Source: a virus. From it: a DNA stretch of 26,252 nucleotides. Below the pieces are notes generated by a model that saw only the letters and a list, made by a program, of their open reading frames with translations, had not been told where the DNA came from and ran no database searches. The translations under genes were made by a program, and so were the position numbers. Position 1 is the stretch's first letter; each line of letters opens with the position of its first letter. The stretch lies in the IMG/VR virus record IMGVR_UViG_3300008012_000154, positions 1 through 26,252 of that record; one strand, given 5' to 3'. This document shows positions 1-6,766 of this stretch, in pieces.

Positions 1-90
1 AGATATAACGTATTATAAAAATCAAATAAAATAATTAACCAGTACTCTAAAAACAAGGAACCCTTGAGTGCTTATAATAGGGAAACCAAT

Positions 91-543
91 ATGAAAACTA
101 ATGAAATTAGAATCTATTTGCTGAACGATAGATCGGCACTAGACAACAAAGGTATTGAACTAGAATACCTAGAAGCAGCAACATCAGATAAAAAGTGGGA
201 CGAGTTCCTACTGTCTGATAAATATGACGATCTGCTTGCAGCAGTCAAAGCTAACCCATACGAAAGAGCTCACCAAGCATTTCGTAGAGAAGAAGCACAT
301 ACGATCATTAAATCAGTTAATAAAGCTGAAATGAAAGTAACAATGCTAGACGGTCAAACCCGTAGAGCAAAGTTCTTTGATAACAATTTCTTCAAAATGG
401 AAAAGTGGATCGAAGATCAGAACGCTTCATATAATAAACGCAAGCGTAAGTTCATAAATACTTACCTCGCTAAGTTTAAGAAGAAACAGATTAGTAACTT
501 CCACATAGCTAGTAATAAGCTTGGAGATTTCTTACAGAAATAA
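91..543 (+). CDS. Hypothetical early protein, 150 aa
   Basis: I do not recognise this family. The product is soluble, with no signal peptide or membrane segment. Its N-terminal two thirds are mixed charge, and the C-terminal 40 residues are strongly basic (KRKRK and KFKKK clusters), so nucleic-acid binding is possible but is only inference. The frame is also open from a TTG at 64. I prefer the ATG at 91 because it follows an A-rich stretch, as other starts here do. It is the first gene of the + strand series, and its stop overlaps the start of the next small gene (TAATG). Bases 1-90 hold no gene or clear promoter. Confidence 0.7.
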   Translation: MKTNEIRIYLLNDRSALDNKGIELEYLEAATSDKKWDEFLLSDKYDDLLAAVKANPYERAHQAFRREEAHTIIKSVNKAEMKVTMLDGQTRRAKFFDNNFFKMEKWIEDQNASYNKRKRKFINTYLAKFKKKQISNFHIASNKLGDFLQK

Positions 544-650
544 TGTGGTTATATATCTGGTTGGGCATAGTGGTATTATACTGCTATGCTCTTTACGACT
601 ATCATAAAGATAGAATAAAAGAATCAATAAAAAATAGAAAATCATGGTGA
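543..650 (+). CDS. Single-pass membrane micropeptide, 35 aa
   Basis: A short frame begins at ATG 543, overlapping the preceding stop as TAATG, and ends at TGA 648-650, inside the start of the next gene. The product has a hydrophobic N-terminal segment (WLYIWLGIVVLYCYAL) and then a short Lys/Arg-rich tail (about residues 22-35), so it would sit in the inner membrane with its basic end in the cytoplasm. The overlap with both neighbours suggests translational coupling and supports a real gene. The function is unknown. A host-takeover or membrane-modulating peptide is conceivable but unsupported. Confidence 0.55.
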   Translation: MWLYIWLGIVVLYCYALYDYHKDRIKESIKNRKSW

Positions 651-904
651 ACGAAAAATCGGTAGACAGCTACCACCAATTATTAGAGTCTGGTACATTA
701 AGTAAAAGACAAGCACAAGTATACGAAGCTATAATGACGCTTGAGAAATGTACTAACAGACAAATAGCTCAAGCTTTAAGCTGGGATATAAATAGAGTGA
801 CAGGACGTGTTACAGAACTACGTGAAAAACATGTAGTAATATATGCAGGAGATTATAAAGATCCTGAAACAAATAGAACAGTTAATTTATGGAAAGTAAA
901 ATGA
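644..904 (+). CDS. Winged helix-turn-helix DNA-binding protein, 86 aa
   Basis: This is a small transcription-regulator-type protein. Residues 18-65 read as a winged HTH: a first helix (SKRQAQVYEAIMTL), a helix-turn-helix (TNRQIAQALSWDINRVTGRVTELR) and a wing ending in DPETNRTVNLWKV. This layout is common in short phage proteins that resemble MarR-like winged helices. It has no other domain, so it probably acts as a dimeric repressor or as a regulator of phage or host promoters. The start at 644 lies inside the end of the upstream micropeptide, and its stop overlaps the next ATG as ATGA, indicating an operon. The fold is fairly certain; the target is unknown. Confidence 0.8.
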   Translation: MVNEKSVDSYHQLLESGTLSKRQAQVYEAIMTLEKCTNRQIAQALSWDINRVTGRVTELREKHVVIYAGDYKDPETNRTVNLWKVK

Positions 905-1011
905 AAGAAAAAATAATGTATCAAATTGAAGAATTTGAAATGGGCTCCATAAGTCCATATATATTAATAAAAAGAATTAAACAAATTTTAGAATATGAAA
1001 GATCCAATTAG
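901..1011 (+). CDS. Small hypothetical protein, 36 aa
   Basis: A short frame from ATG 901 to TAG 1009-1011 overlaps the upstream stop (ATGA) and runs past the start of the next gene at 995. The peptide is soluble and helical, with an acidic N-terminal half and a basic C-terminal half. No known family is recognised. The evidence is gene packing: without it there would be a 90-base hole in a block where genes otherwise abut. Confidence 0.45.
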   Translation: MKEKIMYQIEEFEMGSISPYILIKRIKQILEYERSN

Positions 1012-1279
1012 TAAATGGGCTAACGAAGCCCAAAAAAGAAACAAAGAAAACTTTTCAGATATGCGTGAAGCAGAACTTGCAAGAAAAGATATGTTAGATG
1101 AAGCGTTAGACGCAATGAATGAGTTACACATATTAAAAGAACTCATTGAAGAAAGACTAGCTCTGCATCGCAGACACATATCAGACTTTGTTGATGATGT
1201 ATATGACGAAACAGTTATGGCTAGGTTCGATGAACTTACCAAACTGAAATATTACCTAAATACTAAACTTAATAAATAA
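995..1279 (+). CDS. Hypothetical helical protein, 94 aa
   Basis: The product is highly charged and almost certainly all helical. Long Glu/Lys/Ala/Leu stretches (about residues 17-60) suggest a coiled-coil hairpin. There are no cysteines, catalytic motifs, signal peptide or membrane span. It starts inside the preceding small gene and is followed after 7 bases by a membrane-protein gene. A long antisense frame over the same bases is explained by the helical codon bias of this gene. The function is not recognised. Confidence 0.7.
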   Translation: MKDPISKWANEAQKRNKENFSDMREAELARKDMLDEALDAMNELHILKELIEERLALHRRHISDFVDDVYDETVMARFDELTKLKYYLNTKLNK

Positions 1280-1286
1280 AATAATT

Positions 1287-1514
1287 ATGAGCATTGTAAT
1301 GATGAGTGCAGCTAGCGCTGCTGGTTTCTACTTGATCCTACGTAAAGTAATGTCAAGAAAAGCATTTTTAAAAACTAATGTATTATGGGATGTCCTGCTT
1401 ACGCTTGGACTACCATTATTATTCCTGGGAACATTCTCAGGTATGATAACAGCTATCTTAACAGGGCTGATCTTTACCATTGGTACATCACTAATGAGAA
1501 AATACAATATCTAA
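1287..1514 (+). CDS. Small integral membrane protein, 75 aa
   Basis: Three hydrophobic stretches are visible: residues 3-19 (weak), 33-50 and 52-68. They are separated by a basic loop (RKVMSRKAFLK) and end in a basic tail (MRKYNI), consistent with a two- or three-pass inner membrane protein. It is in the early block, far from the lysis-type genes of the - strand, so an early membrane function is more likely than a holin. It could protect against superinfection or modify host membrane proteins, but nothing in the sequence decides this. Confidence 0.65.
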   Translation: MSIVMMSAASAAGFYLILRKVMSRKAFLKTNVLWDVLLTLGLPLLFLGTFSGMITAILTGLIFTIGTSLMRKYNI

Positions 1515-1533
1515 TACCAAAAACAATAAAACT

Positions 1534-1902
1534 ATGTCAAATTTAATTAAAGGTAAATTCCAATCATTCGTTGATCCTAGAAATGGAACTAAAAAAATTA
1601 ATGCGTTAATCAAACTTAAAACATTAATTGAAGCAGCCAACGAAGATGGCGAGGTAGCAATTACTATCATACCTCAGAAAGAGGAGAACATGGAGAATAA
1701 AAAGCACATACAAATGTATGGCGATCACTATGCTATCCAGAATACACATTATGATATTGCCAAAGGCAAAGCGATACGCAAAGCTAAAGAGCTTGCTCAA
1801 TCAGTCATAATGAATCCTGAAATAAAAGAACTAGAAGCTGAAGCTACATTTACAGATGAGGAACTAGATATGTTATACGATAATAAATTAAATAATTATT
1901 AA
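1534..1902 (+). CDS. Hypothetical protein, 122 aa
   Basis: A soluble protein with two visible parts. Residues 1-50 read like strands and helix (KGKFQSFVDPRNGTKKINALIKLKTL). Residues 55-122 are mostly helical, with an acidic C-terminus. No motif, cysteine cluster or membrane segment is seen, and no family is recognised. A Met in frame at about residue 53 could allow a shorter product, but the upstream codons look coding. It is followed after one base by the next gene. Confidence 0.65.
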   Translation: MSNLIKGKFQSFVDPRNGTKKINALIKLKTLIEAANEDGEVAITIIPQKEENMENKKHIQMYGDHYAIQNTHYDIAKGKAIRKAKELAQSVIMNPEIKELEAEATFTDEELDMLYDNKLNNY

Positions 1903-1903
1903 G

Positions 1904-2116
1904 ATGAATAAAACAGTTAAAGAAAAAGGATATGATTACTGCGTAACGGTAATCAATTCATGCGAATCTCAACAGCAATTAGATGATGTTAAGAATCTTG
2001 CCGAAAACTTCTTAAGAATTAACGGTGAGAATGCTATGGCAGAATACCTATTCTTACAGAATATGATATTTAACAAAAAATTAGTTTTAGATAATGCGCC
2101 AAGAGATATTAAATAA
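1904..2116 (+). CDS. Small hypothetical protein, 70 aa
   Basis: A short, mostly helical soluble protein with two cysteines and no recognisable motif. It starts one base after the preceding stop. Its 3' end overlaps the next small gene in another frame by 23 bases. No function is assigned. Confidence 0.6.
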   Translation: MNKTVKEKGYDYCVTVINSCESQQQLDDVKNLAENFLRINGENAMAEYLFLQNMIFNKKLVLDNAPRDIK

Positions 2117-2243
2117 GCTACGAGGCATACAGAAAACTGTAGAACAGTTTGATGAAAATAAATATAAGCGTAACATGGGGCATCTCAAGGTTGAGCTTAA
2201 ATACAGATATAATAGATTAATAGAAAAATTAAAAATTAAGTAA
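2094..2243 (+). CDS. Small basic hypothetical protein, 49 aa
   Basis: The frame from ATG 2094 to TAA 2241-2243 fills the gap between two clear genes. The product is rich in Lys, Arg and Tyr and is predicted all helical, with two amphipathic helices. The strong positive charge is compatible with nucleic-acid binding or with disrupting a protein interface. The start lies within the previous gene and the stop is two bases before the next ATG, matching the packing of this operon. Confidence 0.5.
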   Translation: MRQEILNKLRGIQKTVEQFDENKYKRNMGHLKVELKYRYNRLIEKLKIK

Positions 2244-2245
2244 TT

Positions 2246-2719
2246 ATGGGACTAGACATGTATTTAACCAAGAAAACATATCTTGGTACACAATGGGAAC
2301 ACAGAGGTGTTACAGCAGAAATCACAGTAAAAAGTGAAGGTAAAACTGTTGACGTAGGTATAAACCCACATAAAATAGAAGAAATAACTGAATCGGCTAT
2401 CTATTGGCGTAAAGCAAATCACATTCATAAATGGTTTGTAGAAAACGTACAAGATGGAGAAGATGACTGCGGTCTATATAACGTTACATTAGATCAACTC
2501 AAAGATTTGAGAGATCTGTGTGAAGAAGTCATAAACAATAGAGATAAAGCTGAGGAGTTGTTGCCAACACAATCAGGTTTTTTCTTCGGTGGTGAACACT
2601 ATGATGAATACTATTTTGAAAGTCTTATTTACACTTACAATAGTCTCAGAGAAATAATAGATAATTATCCATCAGGAACATTATTCTACGTTGATTATAT
2701 GTATAGTTCTTCCTGGTAA
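2246..2719 (+). CDS. MGLDMYL-family phage protein, 157 aa
   Basis: The N-terminus MGLDMYLTKKTYL is the hallmark of a widespread uncharacterised phage and bacterial family that I recognise by this motif. Members are about this length. Conserved-looking features are the YWRKANHIHKWFVENVQ segment (about residues 53-69), an Asp/Cys stretch (GEDDCG) and an aromatic C-terminal half with an FFFGG loop. No catalytic role is known to me. It starts at an AATTATG context and its stop overlaps the next gene as TAATG. It belongs with the MGTRSLT and MPNWC proteins further along, families that often travel together in phage early regions. Confidence 0.8.
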   Translation: MGLDMYLTKKTYLGTQWEHRGVTAEITVKSEGKTVDVGINPHKIEEITESAIYWRKANHIHKWFVENVQDGEDDCGLYNVTLDQLKDLRDLCEEVINNRDKAEELLPTQSGFFFGGEHYDEYYFESLIYTYNSLREIIDNYPSGTLFYVDYMYSSSW

Positions 2720-3006
2720 TGAGTTACGATAATTGGAAACTATCCAATCCACAAGACGATGGCTGGACCTCTGACGAGGTTACCAGCTGTTGTGGCGTGG
2801 AACAGGAAGGAAGCGGAGCAAGTAATTGCTGTGACGCTAGATTCTGGTCAGAAACAGATATTTGTGGCGAGTGTAAAGAACACGCTGACGAGTATATGAT
2901 CTGCTCCGAATGTGGCGATGACGAAACATGCTACACTATGATAAGTGAACATGAATATAATGAACGCAGACGAGAGGATGCACAAGAATATAACAAAGAT
3001 GAGTAA
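2719..3006 (+). CDS. Cysteine-rich putative zinc-binding protein, 95 aa
   Basis: Nine cysteines fall in pairs: CC at 24-25, CC at 37-38, CGEC at 49-52, CSEC at 62-65 and C71. The CxxC pairs suggest one zinc ribbon or treble-clef-like site, with possibly a second from the CC pairs. The protein is very acidic, with a charged helical tail (residues 78-95). Similar short CCGA-type proteins are common in phages, and none has a function known to me. The acidic charge argues against direct DNA binding, so a protein-binding role is more likely. Start and stop both overlap neighbouring genes. Confidence 0.7.
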   Translation: MSYDNWKLSNPQDDGWTSDEVTSCCGVEQEGSGASNCCDARFWSETDICGECKEHADEYMICSECGDDETCYTMISEHEYNERRREDAQEYNKDE

Positions 3007-3193
3007 AAGACATTTGTACAGTAGACTAACACAAGGAGAAATGCATGTATATGCAAAATGGTTGTTAGAAGAATGTAACGAACCAATAGATGAAATTGTA
3101 TGGTTGTTACATCATTGTATGGCACATGACAAAGAACATGTAACCATACAGGTAAAACAAGTAGTTGAACATTTACCTAATCATGACGATTAA
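2999..3193 (+). CDS. Small hypothetical protein, 64 aa
   Basis: The frame is open from a GTG at 2945, but the ATG at 2999 overlaps the preceding stop by 8 bases, like other pairs here, so I take it as the start. The product is helical, with an acidic middle and several His and Cys residues (LLHHCMAHDKEH). That could be a metal site but is not a known motif. The 3' end overlaps the next small gene. Confidence 0.6.
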   Translation: MSKRHLYSRLTQGEMHVYAKWLLEECNEPIDEIVWLLHHCMAHDKEHVTIQVKQVVEHLPNHDD

Positions 3194-3317
3194 ACAAATG
3201 AGAGACAGGGAAATGAAAAGAGCCCTGAAACTATGTAAAACTGTAGAGATGGCAGCCAAGAAACTAGGAATTAGTGCAAGGTTGCTATATTTATTTAAAA
3301 GAAAAAATAAATTATGA
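3183..3317 (+). CDS. Fis-type helix-turn-helix mini-protein, 44 aa
   Basis: The small frame from ATG 3183 to TGA 3315-3317 encodes a basic peptide. Its C-terminal half reads ALKLCKTVEMAAKKLGISAR followed by LLYLFKRKN, the pattern of the Fis/NtrC C-terminal helix-turn-helix (AAxxLGIS then LYxxxKR). Almost nothing else is present, so the protein is essentially a bare DNA-binding domain. It would need to dimerise, or act as a decoy or regulator. It starts inside the previous gene and its TGA overlaps the next ATG, so it is firmly embedded in the operon. HTH type is fairly confident; target unknown. Confidence 0.65.
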   Translation: MTIKQMRDREMKRALKLCKTVEMAAKKLGISARLLYLFKRKNKL

Positions 3318-3556
3318 TTAAAGATCCAAGAAAGTACTGGACTAAAGAAATTGCTAAAAGACTTGAAGGTCGCACTATCGTTAAGATAGAATATATGCCT
3401 GAAGAAGAGGTAAAAAAATGGATGTGGTATAAAACACCAGTCGTAATACATCTTGACGATGGCGGTATGCTTATACCGTCTATGGATGATGAAGGTAATG
3501 ATGGTGGTGCTATCATTACAAACTATGAAAAACTAGGAACAATACCAGTAATATGA
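3314..3556 (+). CDS. Conserved phage hypothetical protein, 80 aa
   Basis: I recognise the pattern LEGRTIVKIEYM, then an acidic stretch and WYKTPVVIHLDDGGMLIP, followed by SMDDEGNDGGAI. It is a common short phage family predicted to form a small beta-rich fold with a conserved acidic DDEGNDGGA loop. No activity is known to me. It starts in an AATTATG context overlapping the stop of the Fis-type gene, and overlaps the next gene by 4 bases (ATGA). Confidence 0.75.
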   Translation: MIKDPRKYWTKEIAKRLEGRTIVKIEYMPEEEVKKWMWYKTPVVIHLDDGGMLIPSMDDEGNDGGAIITNYEKLGTIPVI

Positions 3557-3822
3557 AAGTTAAATTATTACAACGACAGGTCTTCTACAAAATAGGCATG
3601 ATCGAAATAGATGTCCCAGATTTTGTTGATCCATTAAGTGAAACACAAATATGGTTACATAATAATGAAGATCTGTGGGTAGATAAGCTTGCAGAAAACA
3701 TGGACGAAGGTCCATTGAATCACGGTTTTGGATTATGTGATCTGACTAATAGATGGTCAGACGCAACAGAAGAAACTGAATATTTATACGAACTGCCTAA
3801 CGGAAATGGAGGGCACATTTAA
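3553..3822 (+). CDS. Acidic hypothetical phage protein, 89 aa
   Basis: A small acidic protein, probably alpha+beta: an N-terminal strand (KLLQRQVFYKIGMIEIDVP) followed by a helix containing NNEDLW. It resembles in style the other short strand-helix phage proteins nearby (5505-5768), though I cannot show homology. It overlaps the upstream stop (ATGA). No function is assigned. Confidence 0.65.
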   Translation: MKVKLLQRQVFYKIGMIEIDVPDFVDPLSETQIWLHNNEDLWVDKLAENMDEGPLNHGFGLCDLTNRWSDATEETEYLYELPNGNGGHI

Positions 3823-3829
3823 TACTATT

Positions 3830-4702
3830 ATGGATAATAATCAAAAGATTTTTGACGCATTGTACAATACTAACACAGCTTGGTCTGTACAAAAAGAACC
3901 ATTGTTTACACAAGATGGGAAAAAAACACAAAGTTACGGTTTATTTAGATCTGACAATAACGCTTGGTTAAGCACCGTAGGCGAAAGATACGTTCCTATG
4001 CAGAACGAAGAACTAGCAGAAATTATGGTTAGAATACAAAACAAATTTGGTGGTGACATTAAAGGTGATGCTATGGGTAGAATTCCAGGACAAAAGATTT
4101 ATTATCAATTGTCATTAGAAGATTACAATATAAATGGTGACAAATTAAAGCGTCACATTACCTGTCTTAACTCACACAATGGTTCACACGCTATTGGTTT
4201 TGGTTCTACCAATACAGTTATATCGTGTTCTAACACCTTTCACATGGCTATGAAAGATCTAACTAAGTTTAGACATACTATGAGCGCATCTCAAAGATTA
4301 CAGTTTGCTGTAGACGAGTTTGAAAAAGCTTTGATTCTTGATGACAATCTTATGCTTACATACAAAGCAATGAATAGAGTTCCTGTGGATCAGACTATTA
4401 TTGAAAATGTTATGCAAAAGATATTTAAGGTTGACATGAATAGCAAAGTAAGTGATAACTCTACTCGTAAGAAAAACCAAATCGAAGGCTTTGGTAAAGC
4501 TTTGCAGCACGAGCTTGCAGCTAAAGGTAATACCCTTTGGGGATTATTCAATGGCGTAACTTATTACACGAATCATATAGATGATAAAGGTATTGATAAT
4601 CTTATGACAGGCTCTGGCTACAAAAAGAACCTGATAGCCTTTAAAACCATTGAGGATAAGTTAATGGAAAAAGGAATGTTAGTTAATTTACAAGAAGTAT
4701 AA
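3830..4702 (+). CDS. DUF932 / phage-plasmid-like protein, 290 aa
   Basis: This matches the DUF932 family (also described as phage/plasmid-like protein TIGR03299) in length and pattern. The N-terminal part has LYNTNTAWSVQKEPLFT and then an STVGERYVPMQNEELAEIM segment. The central part has a conserved CLNSHNGSHAIGFGSTN region followed by VISCSNTF. The C-terminal part is helical, ending in a Lys-rich segment. The family is widespread on phages and plasmids and its biochemical role is not established. I choose ATG 3830 (context ATTATG, 7 bases after the previous stop). An in-frame ATG at 3806 would add 8 residues and overlap the upstream gene. Its stop overlaps the next gene (TAATG). Confidence 0.8.
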   Translation: MDNNQKIFDALYNTNTAWSVQKEPLFTQDGKKTQSYGLFRSDNNAWLSTVGERYVPMQNEELAEIMVRIQNKFGGDIKGDAMGRIPGQKIYYQLSLEDYNINGDKLKRHITCLNSHNGSHAIGFGSTNTVISCSNTFHMAMKDLTKFRHTMSASQRLQFAVDEFEKALILDDNLMLTYKAMNRVPVDQTIIENVMQKIFKVDMNSKVSDNSTRKKNQIEGFGKALQHELAAKGNTLWGLFNGVTYYTNHIDDKGIDNLMTGSGYKKNLIAFKTIEDKLMEKGMLVNLQEV

Positions 4703-4917
4703 TGGATAGAAATAAACATATATGGGAAGGCTGGACAGTTGGTGATTTTATTGACGATATAGAGCCAACATTTGACATGGTAAACAGCGGAAATGCTAAA
4801 AATTGGAGCTTTCCAAATAAAAAAGCATTAAAAAGCTGGGTTGCAGGTGAGCAACCTTATTACAAAAAACACATACCAGAAGTGTATGAATATTTTTTAG
4901 AAAAATTAAAATTATAA
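4702..4917 (+). CDS. Conserved phage hypothetical protein, 71 aa
   Basis: The N-terminal HIWEGWTVGDFIDDIEPTFDM and the later SWVAGEQPYYKKHIPEVYEYF match a short family I recognise from marine phages. It is small, aromatic-rich and probably helical. No activity is known to me. It overlaps the DUF932 stop as TAATG, and may be coexpressed with it as a pair. Confidence 0.7.
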   Translation: MDRNKHIWEGWTVGDFIDDIEPTFDMVNSGNAKNWSFPNKKALKSWVAGEQPYYKKHIPEVYEYFLEKLKL

Positions 4918-4922
4918 GTATA

Positions 4923-5255
4923 ATGGATGTAAAAGAACATAAAGTATACGTAGCAAGCTACGAAGAAACGCATGATGAGTTTCAGTACGAAGACTATTTG
5001 TACGATATGGTGAATGCGTTAAAAGACATGGGTTGTAGTGTTTGGGATGTAGAAGTCTCAAACGGAAACTGGCGTGGACAAACAGGATACATGACATCAA
5101 GTGATCCTGAAAAGATAGCAGATGCATTACTAATGCACGATGGACGCTGTCGCACAGACGTGTGGATGGATGGTGATGGACTCTCAGGAGTCTGTTACCA
5201 CCATGACGCACCTACTGGATCTTGGTTCACAATTAAAATTAATGAAGATGAGTAA
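4923..5255 (+). CDS. Hypothetical protein, 110 aa
   Basis: An acidic, soluble protein. Visible elements are a strand (HKVYVASYEE), a helix (YEDYLYDMVNALKDMG), a strand with aromatic residues (WDVEVSNGNW) and a C-terminal strand pair (GSWFTIKINED), which suggests a compact alpha+beta fold. No catalytic motif or family is recognised. A long antisense frame over it is a shadow. Confidence 0.65.
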   Translation: MDVKEHKVYVASYEETHDEFQYEDYLYDMVNALKDMGCSVWDVEVSNGNWRGQTGYMTSSDPEKIADALLMHDGRCRTDVWMDGDGLSGVCYHHDAPTGSWFTIKINEDE

Positions 5256-5502
5256 AATAGATGATTTATCAAACTACGTAACTGTTAATGGTTGGAAGTT
5301 TGAGTTAGTTAAACAAGACGTGGATGATATATTTTATCAATGTCGTGGTGCAACAATGTACGATGACTATCACGATCAAGTACCAGAGCCAGAGCTTTGG
5401 GTAGCAGCAATGAAATTAGAAACAATGTTGCACAAAGATGGCTATAATGTAAACGCTGATCACAGCGAAAAAGGTTGGGTTGAAGTAACTGTAAATATTT
5501 AA
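5248..5502 (+). CDS. Hypothetical protein, 84 aa
   Basis: The frame is open upstream to 5140, but that region is the preceding gene in another frame. The ATG at 5248 (an alternative lies at 5242) overlaps the previous stop by 8 bases, as at many junctions here. The product is small and acidic, with an N-terminal strand-rich part (YVTVNGWKFELVKQDVDD) and a final strand (GWVEVTVNI). No family is recognised. Confidence 0.6.
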   Translation: MSKIDDLSNYVTVNGWKFELVKQDVDDIFYQCRGATMYDDYHDQVPEPELWVAAMKLETMLHKDGYNVNADHSEKGWVEVTVNI

Positions 5503-5504
5503 TT

Positions 5505-5768
5505 ATGAAATACTTTAAAATAGAAGTCGAAAGAACATATACTACTGAAGTATATGTAAAATGTAAAGACGAAAAAACAGTGCAAGATGTTTTGGATGCT
5601 ACTTTTTCCAATAAAGAATTGTTTGTAGCACAAACAAATTTATGGGATCATATTGTTGAAGAAGAAATGGAACAATGTGTTGTTTTAGATTCAATTACTA
5701 CTGTTAAAGAATGTCACAAAAAACCTGACTGGTCTTTTGATTTAAATGCACAAATAATAGAAGATTAA
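5505..5768 (+). CDS. Hypothetical protein, 87 aa
   Basis: A small acidic protein beginning MKYFKIEVERTYTTEVYVKC. This strand-turn-strand is followed by a helix (KTVQDVLDATFSN) and a second helix-strand unit, a layout seen in many short phage proteins of unknown role. It starts in an AATTATG context two bases after the preceding stop. Three cysteines are scattered and do not form a clear metal site. Confidence 0.65.
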   Translation: MKYFKIEVERTYTTEVYVKCKDEKTVQDVLDATFSNKELFVAQTNLWDHIVEEEMEQCVVLDSITTVKECHKKPDWSFDLNAQIIED

Positions 5769-5770
5769 TT

Positions 5771-6172
5771 ATGGGAACAAGAAGTTTAACAAAAATCATA
5801 CAAAAGTATGATGATGGTCAAGAAAATGTATTAACAACTATGTATCGTCAATTCGATGGATACCCTGATGGACATGGAGTAGATTTGGCTACATGGCTTT
5901 ATCCTTTTAATGTGGTAAATGGTATTGGATTAGATGAAAAAAGACAAATTGCAAATGGTTCAGATTGTTTAGCAGCACAAATGTTTGCCCAATTTAAAGA
6001 TGGTCCTGGAGGTATTTATTTGATGCATCCAGACGCACATGATTGCGGAGAGGAATATATATATTATATATATGTTCATCATGATGACATAACAATTAAA
6101 GTTTATGATACTTATGATGACAAAGTAATCTTTGAAGGTAAACCACGTAAATTAGTAGAAAAATATGCCTAA
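5771..6172 (+). CDS. MGTRSLT-family phage protein, 133 aa
   Basis: The N-terminus MGTRSLTKI, followed by MYRQFDGYPDGHGVDLA, is the signature of a common uncharacterised phage and bacterial family that I recognise. The invariant-looking residues are concentrated in RQFDGYPDGHG (about residues 26-36), which looks like an active or binding site, but no activity is known to me. The C-terminal half is strand-rich (YIYYIYVHHDDITIKVYD). It starts at AATTATG and overlaps the following gene by 8 bases. Here it lies directly before an MPNWC-type protein. Confidence 0.8.
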   Translation: MGTRSLTKIIQKYDDGQENVLTTMYRQFDGYPDGHGVDLATWLYPFNVVNGIGLDEKRQIANGSDCLAAQMFAQFKDGPGGIYLMHPDAHDCGEEYIYYIYVHHDDITIKVYDTYDDKVIFEGKPRKLVEKYA

Positions 6173-6743
6173 TTGGTGTTGGAATAATTTACATGTAACG
6201 TGCACAGAAGAGCATGTTGCTGAACTACAAGATTTTGTAGAAAAATCCACAAGTATCAAAGATACAGAGTTTTCTTTTGAAGGGACTTTGTTTCGTGGTG
6301 ATCGTGAAGACTGGTATAACTGGTCTTTAGATAACTGGGGTACTAAATGGGATGCGTGTGAACCATATATAAATGAGTCAGAAGCACAATGTTTTAACGT
6401 TACTTTTGATACAGCGTGGGGCCCACCATGCAATTGGATTCAAAACATTATGCATAAGTATAAAAACCTAGAGTTTGAACTTGAGTATGATGAACCTGGT
6501 TGTTGTTTTGCTGGTGTTTTAAATGCACACGGTGCGCGAGGAACGTTTCATGATCATTATTTTGAAACAGATTCAGCGTCACAATGCTGTCAAGCAAAAA
6601 TATATTACCAGGATGATGAAGAATACACTCTAACAGAAGATGATGTTAAAGGATCTTATCCTACAGAATATCAATGTTCTGAATGTAAAGAAGAGTGTGA
6701 AACATTTATGATGAAAGAAAGCGAAATAAAAAATAATGATTAA
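6165..6743 (+). CDS. MPNWC-family (DUF1281 / Api92 ferredoxin-like) protein, 192 aa
   Basis: The N-terminus MPNWCWNNLHVTC is the hallmark of the DUF1281 group, whose N-terminal part is described as an Api92-like ferredoxin-like fold. The middle has an aromatic, acidic stretch (WYNWSLDNWGTKWDACEPY), also typical. The C-terminal 30 residues carry a CSECKEEC cluster that may bind zinc. The family is common in phages and conjugative elements and its function is unknown to me. It overlaps the upstream gene by 8 bases. The 23 bases after it contain no clear promoter. Confidence 0.75.
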   Translation: MPNWCWNNLHVTCTEEHVAELQDFVEKSTSIKDTEFSFEGTLFRGDREDWYNWSLDNWGTKWDACEPYINESEAQCFNVTFDTAWGPPCNWIQNIMHKYKNLEFELEYDEPGCCFAGVLNAHGARGTFHDHYFETDSASQCCQAKIYYQDDEEYTLTEDDVKGSYPTEYQCSECKEECETFMMKESEIKNND

Positions 6744-6766
6744 ATTTAACGCCCCAAAAAAATGTG

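Noticed and set aside
4912-5611. Two roughly 100-codon frames on the - strand
   Set aside because: Both are antisense to tightly packed + strand genes and give His/Leu/Ser-rich products typical of shadow frames.
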